11,935 bases of DNA from Fimbriimonadales bacterium (GTDB lineage: Bacteria > Armatimonadota > Fimbriimonadia > Fimbriimonadales > GBS-DC), in assembly GCA_026416065.1 (NCBI GenBank), contig JAOAFW010000335.1, positions 1 through 11,935 of the forward strand, read 5' to 3'. How positions within the stretch are numbered: the first letter of the stretch is position 1; each line of letters begins with the position of its first letter. The translations under genes were made by a program, and so were the position numbers. Under the pieces are notes generated by a model. That model searched no databases. It saw only the letters and a program-made list of their open reading frames with translations, and was not told where the DNA came from. Shown one piece after another: positions 6,894 through 11,935 of the stretch.

Positions 6894-7478
6894 TTAGATA
6901 AAGAGCGTCGCCTTAGACCTTGTGGCGTCGGCAAGAAAGGTCGCCACGCCGCCGACCTCGACGCCGTCGAGGATTTCGTCTTTGTGGATGCCCATCACAT
7001 CCATCGACATCTGGCAGGCGACGATTCGCACGCCCAGATCGCGTGCCATTTGCACCATCTCTTCAATTTGCGGCACGCCTTGCTGTCGCATCATCGTGCG
7101 CAGCATTTTCGCGCCGACTCCGCCGAAGTTCATCTTCGACACACCCAATCCGCGCGTGCCCACCGGCGTCATCCAGCCCATCAACTTCTGGAACAAGGTC
7201 TTCCCTCGTGACTCCCGCTTATGACGCAGTGCAGTCAGCCCCCAGAAGGTAAAGAACATCGAAACCTCCATCCCACTGGCAGCCGCGCCAGAAGCAATCA
7301 CGAACGCCGCCAACACGCGATCCAGATCGCCTGAAAAGACCACCATCGACAGGCGGTTATCAGGCGATTGTGCACGCAAGGCGTCTACCTGCGCTTGCAA
7401 TCGCTCGACCTGCTCATGTAGTGTGCTTAAGTCGGGCGAAGCGCGCTCTATCACAGCCATCTGACCATTGGTCGTCAT
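6894..7478 (-). CDS. DsrE/DsrF/DrsH-like family protein (sulfur-relay type)
   Basis: This 194-residue protein matches the DsrE-like fold family often annotated as a peroxiredoxin-like or DrsE2 protein. These proteins carry or transfer sulfur as a persulfide. Residues 17-37 form a short predicted coiled coil with heptad-like leucines and valines. The core then runs from about residue 43, with FSGDLDRVLAAFVIASGAA at 48-66. The conserved Cys155 in ACQMSMDVMGI is the likely active cysteine. A Met-rich, glycine-containing insert (about 100-132) separates the strands. The start is ATG 7478, with AGGAGG at 7491-7486 on the minus strand and a 7-nt spacer. That site overlaps the stop of the tusA-like gene, which is 12 nt upstream. 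The pair is a recognised sulfur-trafficking arrangement. Confidence 0.87.
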   Translation of the reverse strand: MTTNGQMAVIERASPDLSTLHEQVERLQAQVDALRAQSPDNRLSMVVFSGDLDRVLAAFVIASGAAASGMEVSMFFTFWGLTALRHKRESRGKTLFQKLMGWMTPVGTRGLGVSKMNFGGVGAKMLRTMMRQQGVPQIEEMVQMARDLGVRIVACQMSMDVMGIHKDEILDGVEVGGVATFLADATRSKATLFI

Positions 7479-7490
7479 GCGTCCACCTCC

Positions 7491-7739
7491 TCACTTCTTG
7501 CGTACATAATGCACATAGACCATTTTGCCGTCGATTTCTGTTGTTTCTTGCGCCACGAGTTCCGCGTCGGCGACCATGTTAGCCCAGCCCTTGAAGTCAT
7601 TTACCGAGCCGGGATCCGTCGCCAGCACGCGCAATGTTTGACCCGATTGCAGCGACTGAAAAGTCTTACGCGCGTTCACAATCGGCATCGGGCACTGCAG
7701 CCCGCGTGCATCTACCTCGATATCGTATCTAATTTCCAT
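7491..7739 (-). CDS. TusA-family sulfurtransferase
   Basis: This 82-residue SirA/TusA-like protein carries sulfur as a persulfide on the cysteine of the C-P-x-P motif, here Cys16 in GLQCPMPI. A further family motif, DPGSVNDF (42-49), follows. The length fits stand-alone TusA proteins. The frame is open further upstream, but the family begins near this point. An AGGAGG at 7755-7750 on the minus strand is 10 nt before ATG 7739. An ATG at 7748 is only 1 nt from that site, so 7739 is preferred; the alternative adds three residues. It is first in a two-gene operon with the DsrE-like gene. The role could be general thiolation, molybdenum-cofactor supply or sulfur oxidation; nothing nearby decides which. 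Confidence 0.9.
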   Translation of the reverse strand: MEIRYDIEVDARGLQCPMPIVNARKTFQSLQSGQTLRVLATDPGSVNDFKGWANMVADAELVAQETTEIDGKMVYVHYVRKK

Positions 7740-7861
7740 CGTTTGCATACCTCCTGTCGCTTGTAGAATGAAACCGTCCAGTGCGGCTTCCGTATAGTTA
7801 GAGGCGCCAAACAGCAGAAAGGATTCATGCCACCCCTCTTTTCGCTTTGGAGGGTTTCGAG

Positions 7862-7867
7862 TAGAAT
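7862..7867 (+). promoter_or_regulatory. Possible -10 box for a leaderless thioesterase mRNA
   Basis: TAGAAT ends 7 nt before ATG 7875. If it is a -10 element, transcription would start at or next to the A of the start codon, giving a leaderless mRNA. This would explain why the closest GGAGGG (7849-7854) is too far away, at 20 nt. No convincing -35 is present, so this is only a candidate. Confidence 0.3.
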
Positions 7868-7874
7868 TGAGTTG

Positions 7875-8357
7875 ATGGAGCCACGCACGCCTTCGGAGAC
7901 AGAGGTGATTCTGACGCAGATGATGAACCCGGAACATGCCAACCCCTTAGGAAATGTGCATGGCGGCTGGGTACTCAAGCTGATTGATGAAGCGGGCGGA
8001 ATCGTCGCCTCGCGCCATGCACGCAACCCCGCCGTGACCGTAGAGATCGACTCGGTCAATTTCCGTGAACCGGTGCATGTGGGTAATCTGGTGCATGTGC
8101 GCGCGCGGATGGTACGCGCCTGGCGCACCTCGATGGAAGTAGAGGCGGTTGTAGAAGCAGAGAATCTGCTCACGGGGGAGCGGCGCATCACTTCGCAGGC
8201 GTATCTGGTCTATGTCGCGCTGAATCAAGCGGGTCGCCCCACGCCTGTACCGCCCGTGCAGCCCGAAACCGACGAAGAGCGGCGCAAATGGGAAGCAGCG
8301 GAGCAACGTCGCGCCGAACGCCTCGCCCGACGCGAGCGCGAAGCGCAGGGCTTCTAA
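7875..8357 (+). CDS. Acyl-CoA thioesterase, hotdog fold (YciA/ACOT7-like)
   Basis: This 160-residue protein hydrolyses acyl-CoA to free acid and CoA, by family. The hallmark HANPLGNVHGGWVLKLIDEAGG (residues 21-42) aligns with ACOT7/BACH-type thioesterases and includes the catalytic-position Asn23 and the hotdog helix. SVNF, VGNLV and ENLLTG follow in the expected order, and the hotdog domain ends near residue 118. A charged C-terminal tail of about 40 residues, rich in Glu, Arg and Ala, follows it. The start is uncertain. ATG 7875 fits the family's N-terminus but lacks a well-spaced ribosome site. ATG 7827, with AAAGGA 3 nt upstream, would add 16 residues. It is divergent from tusA. Its stop TAA overlaps the IDO stop on the other strand. 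Confidence 0.88.
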   Translation: MEPRTPSETEVILTQMMNPEHANPLGNVHGGWVLKLIDEAGGIVASRHARNPAVTVEIDSVNFREPVHVGNLVHVRARMVRAWRTSMEVEAVVEAENLLTGERRITSQAYLVYVALNQAGRPTPVPPVQPETDEERRKWEAAEQRRAERLARREREAQGF

Positions 8358-9535
8358 ACCTGCACCTTGTGCGCACCGCTCTCGTCGCGATGCTTCTTGA
8401 GGTATTTCATAAACGGCGTGCCGCCGGTGCCAACCCGTGTCGGGTTCTTAGCGTCTTTCGCCTGCTGTTTGTAGATGTAGCTCGCGGCGTACTCCAGATG
8501 CAAAGCACGGAAACGCTGAATGCCTTCCACGCAGGTGTTATAGATTTCGCAGAGAGCGGTATCGCCGCTTTCCAACACAACTGCGCGGACGCTGGAGCGC
8601 GTCTCCACCGCCTCCATAAACCGACGATGGGCGGGAGGCATATAGAGGCGCATCTCCATCAGATAGGTTTTGAGCGGGTCATCCGCATGCTGAATGCCCA
8701 GTAGCCCATCCAGCGTCGGAATAATCGAGCTTTGCGCGCCCGTCTCACCGCGAAACTGCTGGGGCTGCCCGCCGTAGGCGTCCACGCCTTCGTAAATCAC
8801 GCCGTTGGGCAACGCGGGATTGTTTTTCCAGCCGTGAATATACGGACGCACACGGTGATAATAGATATAGGGGTCGCATGCTTCGGGCATGCGCGCTAAC
8901 ACGGCATACATCTGCTCCAGCGCCGCGGCAACCTCCCCAAGCGCGTGGGTCAGGGTGGGCAAGTCGTTCTGCTGCGCGGCGCGCAGGGCAGTTGGAATCT
9001 GGCAAATAGCCCGCGCCGCTTTCGCCTCGATGTCGACATGAATCAGAATGAACCACTCTTCATCCAGTCCCGCCAGAAAGTTCTGCAGTAATACGATGTT
9101 GCCCAGCACGACAGGCGCAGTAGGGTCTAACCGACGCCAGTTATCCAGCGCGTAAGAGGCATACGAGAGTACGGGCGGCCTGCCCAGCTGCTGGCTCACC
9201 TCGTGCCAGGGCTGGGCAAGGTTCGCGGGAATGCGTTCGGCAGGCGCATCGCCGTTCCACACGTAGCCATGCCCGATGTAGGAAAGGAGCAGCATCGCCC
9301 GACGGAGTTCACGCTCAGTTTGCAGCCGGTCTACTGTTAGACGCGGCATCGCGTCCACGACCTGTCGCACCTTCTGTGCCACCAGCAGTTTGGGCAAATC
9401 TGCCGCAATCTGCTCCCACGGCGCGTAATACGGGTCCTCTAAGTAGGGCAACGGGTCTTCCACGGGCAGGAAGCCCCGCTCCGGATGCACAGCGTAGTCC
9501 TCCAGTCGCAATTCGTCAGCATAAGTGGTTCGCAT
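8354..9535 (-). CDS. Indoleamine 2,3-dioxygenase family protein
   Basis: This 393-residue protein is homologous along its full length to indoleamine 2,3-dioxygenase. IDO is a haem enzyme that opens the indole ring of tryptophan to give N-formylkynurenine, the first step of the kynurenine pathway. The proximal haem ligand is His346 in RALHLEY, which falls at the same number as in human IDO1. The substrate-carboxylate Arg is Arg230, in YYHRVRPY. Other conserved blocks are LSYASYALDNWRRLDP (123-138), GWKNNPALPNGVIYEG (235-250), MPPAHRRF (299-306) and GTGGTPFMKYLK near the end. The start is ATG 9535, with GGAGGAG 5 nt upstream; a TTG at 9550 lies inside that site and is rejected. It follows a small secreted-protein gene by about 51 nt, probably in one operon. 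Other kynurenine-pathway genes are not seen here. Confidence 0.93.
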   Translation of the reverse strand: MRTTYADELRLEDYAVHPERGFLPVEDPLPYLEDPYYAPWEQIAADLPKLLVAQKVRQVVDAMPRLTVDRLQTERELRRAMLLLSYIGHGYVWNGDAPAERIPANLAQPWHEVSQQLGRPPVLSYASYALDNWRRLDPTAPVVLGNIVLLQNFLAGLDEEWFILIHVDIEAKAARAICQIPTALRAAQQNDLPTLTHALGEVAAALEQMYAVLARMPEACDPYIYYHRVRPYIHGWKNNPALPNGVIYEGVDAYGGQPQQFRGETGAQSSIIPTLDGLLGIQHADDPLKTYLMEMRLYMPPAHRRFMEAVETRSSVRAVVLESGDTALCEIYNTCVEGIQRFRALHLEYAASYIYKQQAKDAKNPTRVGTGGTPFMKYLKKHRDESGAHKVQV

Positions 9536-9586
9536 CGTCGCTCCTCCCAATTATTGCCGCCGTTGGCGATTCGGTTTAGCCCAGGC

Positions 9587-9967
9587 TCACTGAGGCGGTC
9601 GTGCGCTCAGCCCGGGCAAGGTCTGGCGCAACTGCTTGAGCCAGTGTTCCGCCATCTGCTTGACGCTCATTTTCGCTGCTTCAGCGTCTGCAGGTGTCAC
9701 GGTAATCAACAGCCGCTCGCGTACATAGATTTCGTACTGCCGATCCTTACGCACTTCCTTCAGCGTAATCTGTTCTTCTGTTAGTTTCGCTCCGAGCAGC
9801 TCGGTCAGACGCTCCTCCACAATGCGGGCACGCTCCGCCACACTCAGGTTGCCGTAGCCTGCACGCAAGCGCATAATGAACTTACCACCGATGGAGATGT
9901 CCACATAGTTCTGTGCCAATGCCGCAATAGCCAACAACGCTCCCAACAGGCTCAAGAGTCTCTTCAT
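9587..9967 (-). CDS. Small secreted protein, resembles MscS-type N-terminal periplasmic module
   Basis: This 126-residue protein has a clear signal peptide, with KR at 3-4, a hydrophobic core at 4-17 and likely cleavage after Ala-Leu-Ala (16-18). The mature part has the order GGKFIMRLRAG, then AERARIVEERL, then an ITVTPADA block and a final amphipathic helix ending LKQLRQTLP. From memory this matches the extracytoplasmic leader found before the channel in some bacterial small-conductance mechanosensitive (MscS-like) proteins. Here it stands alone, with no channel following. The start is ATG 9967, with GGAGG about 7 nt upstream. A TATACT at 9990-9985 on the minus strand may be its -10. It precedes the IDO gene on the same strand. 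The function is unknown. Confidence 0.75.
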   Translation of the reverse strand: MKRLLSLLGALLAIAALAQNYVDISIGGKFIMRLRAGYGNLSVAERARIVEERLTELLGAKLTEEQITLKEVRKDRQYEIYVRERLLITVTPADAEAAKMSVKQMAEHWLKQLRQTLPGLSARPPQ

Positions 9968-9984
9968 TCAAAACCTCCGAGTTT

Positions 9985-9990
9985 AGTATA
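9985..9990 (-). promoter_or_regulatory. Possible -10 box for the secreted-protein/IDO operon
   Basis: On the minus strand this reads TATACT, 17 nt before the ATG at 9967. A -10 at this spot would leave a leader of about 10 nt or less, tight against the GGAGG ribosome site. No clear -35 is found at 16-18 nt. Confidence 0.35.
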
Positions 9991-10060
9991 CCCCTCTTCG
10001 ACTGATGCGGGTTGGTTAGTGGCTGATTGGGGCACCTGCACAATTCGATACTCGCTGTGT

Positions 10061-10088
10061 TTGCCCTCGTAGGAATCTGGGCTATAAT
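10061..10088 (+). promoter_or_regulatory. Sigma70-type promoter of the HAF-repeat gene
   Basis: The -35 is TTGCCC (10061-10066), the spacer is 16 nt and the -10 is a perfect TATAAT (10083-10088). The ribosome site GGGAGG (10095-10100) and ATG 10108 follow at normal distances. This fixes the start at 10108, since an upstream in-frame start at 10027 would put the promoter inside the coding region. Confidence 0.72.
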
Positions 10089-10107
10089 AGCACAGGGAGG
10101 AAAATCC

Positions 10108-11358
10108 ATGCTACGGGTTCGGTTGAGGAATAGTAAGCGGTGTGTGCTCGGGCGCGGCTGGAACGGTATTGGCGCCCTGCTGACTGTGGTGACGGGAGTG
10201 TGGTCTGCTCCCGCGCAGACTTTGACCTGGTTAGGCACTCTGGGTGGCGGGGAGAGTTATGCCACGGGTGTCTCTGCCGATGGCAGCGTTGTGGTCGGCT
10301 GGGCATTTGATTTGGAGAACGCGCTCCGTGCGTTTCGCTGGCAAAATGGTGTGATGCAGGGTCTAGGCACGCTGGGTGGCGTCGACAGTTTCGCCAATGG
10401 CGTCTCGGCAGATGGCAGCGTGATTGTCGGTGTTGCGAACGACGTGCTTGCCCGTAATCGCGCCTTCCGCTGGCGGAACGGTGTGATGGAAGATCTCGGC
10501 GCGTTCGCCAGTGGCTACAGTCGAGCCTACGGTGTCTCGGCAGACGGGGCTGTCGTAGTGGGCACATCGAATGATGCAGATGGCAGACGGCGTGCGTTTC
10601 GCTGGCAAAATAGCGTGATGCAGGATCTGGGCACGCTGGGCGGGTTTGAGAGCCTCGCCTACGACGCCTCTGCAGACGGCAGTGTGATTGTCGGCTGGGC
10701 AGAGAACGCGCAATTTCGCGCGCGTGCGTTCCGATGGACTGCAAGCAGTGGGATGCAGAATCTGGGCACACTGGGCGGACCTTACAGTGAAGCCCTCGGC
10801 GTCTCGGCGGATGGCAGTGTAGTGGTCGGAATGTCAGAGGACGCCCGCGGCAGGCTTCGCGCTTTTCGCTGGCAAAACGGCACAATGCAAGATCTCGGGG
10901 CACTCGGCGGCGACTATGGCTGGGCACACGACGTTTCTGCCGATGGCAACGTCGTGGTCGGCTGGGCAGAGAACAGCGACTACCGGATGCGTGCCTTCCG
11001 CTGGACAAACGGCGCGATGCAGAATCTTAGCGTTGAGTACGCCGCGTTGCTCAGTGCAGGGTCGCACCTCGCCATCGCACGCGCGGTTTCGGCAGACGCA
11101 CGCTATATCGTCGGCTATGGCTATAACGCAGCAACAGGGCGCAACGAGGCGTTCTTGCTGGACACAGGGGCGCGCTGTACCCTCCACAACGGCGATGTAG
11201 ATAATAACGGTTGCGTCGATGACGCTGACTTGCTTGCGGTACTGTTCGCGTTTGGACGCTCCGGTAACAATCTGGGGCGCGTGGACGTGAACTGCGACAA
11301 TACCGTCGACGACGCCGATTTACTCCGGACGCTGTTTAATTTCGGCAGCGGTTGTTAG
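10108..11358 (+). CDS. Secreted HAF-repeat protein with C-terminal dockerin-like domain
   Basis: This 416-residue protein has a positively charged start, a hydrophobic stretch at about 20-33 and a likely signal-peptidase site near Ala-Pro-Ala (34-36), so export is expected. From residue 42 come seven units of 44 residues. Each has the pattern LGTLGG, then VSADGSVVVG, then AFRWQNG-MQ, which is the HAF extracellular repeat. The seventh (from residue 307) is divergent. Seven blade-sized units suggest a seven-bladed beta-propeller, which is inference. The tail (357-416) has two EF-hand-like loops of dockerin form. Ca-ligand positions are D363, D365, N367, D371, D374 and D393, N395, D397, D401, D404. 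Four Cys (357, 369, 396, 416) may form disulfides. The start is ATG 10108, fixed by GGGAGG and the promoter. The biological role is unknown; cell-surface or extracellular is likely. Confidence 0.88.
   Translation: MLRVRLRNSKRCVLGRGWNGIGALLTVVTGVWSAPAQTLTWLGTLGGGESYATGVSADGSVVVGWAFDLENALRAFRWQNGVMQGLGTLGGVDSFANGVSADGSVIVGVANDVLARNRAFRWRNGVMEDLGAFASGYSRAYGVSADGAVVVGTSNDADGRRRAFRWQNSVMQDLGTLGGFESLAYDASADGSVIVGWAENAQFRARAFRWTASSGMQNLGTLGGPYSEALGVSADGSVVVGMSEDARGRLRAFRWQNGTMQDLGALGGDYGWAHDVSADGNVVVGWAENSDYRMRAFRWTNGAMQNLSVEYAALLSAGSHLAIARAVSADARYIVGYGYNAATGRNEAFLLDTGARCTLHNGDVDNNGCVDDADLLAVLFAFGRSGNNLGRVDVNCDNTVDDADLLRTLFNFGSGC
10231..11165 (+). repeat. In-frame tandem repeats, period 132 nt
   Basis: The LG-TLGG codon block recurs at 10231, 10363, 10495, 10627, 10762, 10894 and 11026. 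The spacings are 132, 132, 132, 135, 132 and 132 nt. The single 135-nt interval is one extra codon in the TASSG segment. The DNA copies have diverged but keep shared stretches such as GGCAAAA and TGGGCAC. They encode the HAF repeats of the surrounding gene. Confidence 0.93.
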
Positions 11359-11390
11359 GCTGAAAATCGGGTTCAGGGAGATCGAACGCA

Positions 11391-11935
11391 ATGTTCAGAG
11401 CGCGTCGTTGGGCTGGGTGGACGCTGATTCTGGGCGCCATGGCTATAGTGATTGTGCTGGGCATGCTGGTGCGTAACGAGCCGCGCATTCAGCCCATCGA
11501 ACCTGCTAAACTGGCGCAACTCTCCGAGCAAGAGCGTGCGGACTGGCTGATTGAACAGATATTAGCCCGCAGCCAGTCCCAAACGCCACTTTGGAAACTC
11601 ATGAACTGGCTGGGCTATGGCTGGAAACGGACGGGCTACGAGTTGGACATCACCGAAATAACCACTTTAGGAGAAGCGTGCTTGAAGTATGATAAGCGCG
11701 GGCGGTGGATTCGGAGATTGCCCGCCTACGCAATGAACGATTCGTTCCGCGTTGTGGCTGAGGGGCATCTGGCGATATGGTATCTGCAGCGCGGCGACGG
11801 GCGCACAGCGGAGCGCGTGATACAGCGCATTCCGCCAGGGGAGTGGTGCGACATCGCACAGGCGTATCGGGCGGCGTGGCAGGCGCGTCAGGGCGACCAT
11901 GAGGGCGCGCGCAAGACGCTGGCGCAGCTGCCCCA
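11391..11935 (+). CDS. Membrane-anchored protein, 3'-truncated by window edge
   Basis: An open frame from ATG 11391 runs 181 codons to the window end without a stop. GGGAG at 11376-11380 is 10 nt upstream. The N-terminus is basic (RARR), followed by one transmembrane segment at about 8-27 (GWTLILGAMAIVIVLGMLV), so it is probably anchored with the rest outside the cytoplasm. An LSEQERADWLIEQIL helix follows. Near the edge, AYRAAWQARQGDHEGARKTL looks like a tetratricopeptide-type helix pair, which suggests more repeats beyond. It begins 32 nt after the HAF gene with no terminator between, so the two may be co-transcribed. No specific family is recognised. Confidence 0.75.
   Translation, partial: MFRARRWAGWTLILGAMAIVIVLGMLVRNEPRIQPIEPAKLAQLSEQERADWLIEQILARSQSQTPLWKLMNWLGYGWKRTGYELDITEITTLGEACLKYDKRGRWIRRLPAYAMNDSFRVVAEGHLAIWYLQRGDGRTAERVIQRIPPGEWCDIAQAYRAAWQARQGDHEGARKTLAQLP

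Noticed and set aside
7740..7937. Upstream extension of the tusA-like frame
   Set aside because: It runs across the divergent thioesterase start and lacks similarity to TusA proteins, which begin near residue 1 of the 82-residue version.
10027..10107. Upstream extension of the HAF-gene frame
   Set aside because: It contains the -35/-10 promoter and the ribosome site. The signal peptide begins properly at ATG 10108.
10082..11008. Minus-strand open frame of 308 codons opposite the HAF gene
   Set aside because: It is rich in Arg, His, Ser and Pro with no folded-domain pattern, and its internal periodicity mirrors the 132-nt repeats of the true gene.
10231..11165. The regular tandem repeat as a CRISPR-like or satellite array
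   Set aside because: The units are in-frame codons of one protein with divergent DNA, and there are no conserved palindromic repeats with unique spacers.

Overview
The window is a gene-dense stretch of a bacterial chromosome, GC-rich by eye. All genes are housekeeping or metabolic, and no mobile element, CRISPR array or phage gene is visible. The mix suggests a thermophile-like or environmental bacterium outside the well-studied phyla. Pointers are a trigger factor with a degenerate prolyl-isomerase core, a bacterial indoleamine 2,3-dioxygenase, a HAF-repeat protein ending in a dockerin-like calcium module, and several non-ATG starts with strong Shine-Dalgarno sites. Armatimonadota or a Planctomycetes-like lineage would fit, but this is a guess from gene content and not a placement.

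Layout, left to right. (1) Positions 1-419: five tRNA genes on the + strand, Val (partial), Asp, Phe, Leu and Gly, all with encoded CCA. A TATAAT box lies just before tRNA-Gly. (2) 441-3627: tig-clpP-clpX, a tightly packed protein-quality-control operon (ribosome-bound chaperone, then protease subunit, then unfoldase). A perfect 13-bp hairpin follows it. (3) 3760-5727: an aldehyde dehydrogenase and a small metallophosphoesterase, translationally close. (4) 5767-6777, - strand: a LacI-family regulator with an extended -10 promoter and a CpG-centred palindrome that looks like its own operator. (5) 6894-7739, - strand: a tusA-dsrE sulfur-relay pair closed by a textbook intrinsic terminator. (6) 7875-8357, +: a hotdog acyl-CoA thioesterase. 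Its stop codon overlaps the stop of the convergent next gene. (7) 8354-9967, - strand: a small secreted protein followed by the indoleamine 2,3-dioxygenase, probably one operon. (8) 10108-11358, +: a secreted protein of seven units with an almost exact 132-nt period plus a dockerin-like tail, behind a clear sigma70-type promoter. (9) 11391 to the window end: a membrane-anchored protein that runs off the edge.

The genes form several independent small units and not one pathway. Clear functional links are tig/clpP/clpX (nascent-chain folding and ATP-dependent proteolysis) and tusA/dsrE (persulfide carriers). The most distinctive items are the IDO, whose haem-ligand and substrate-binding positions align with human IDO1, and the highly regular seven-unit HAF protein. 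I see no evidence of a wholly new multi-gene system here.
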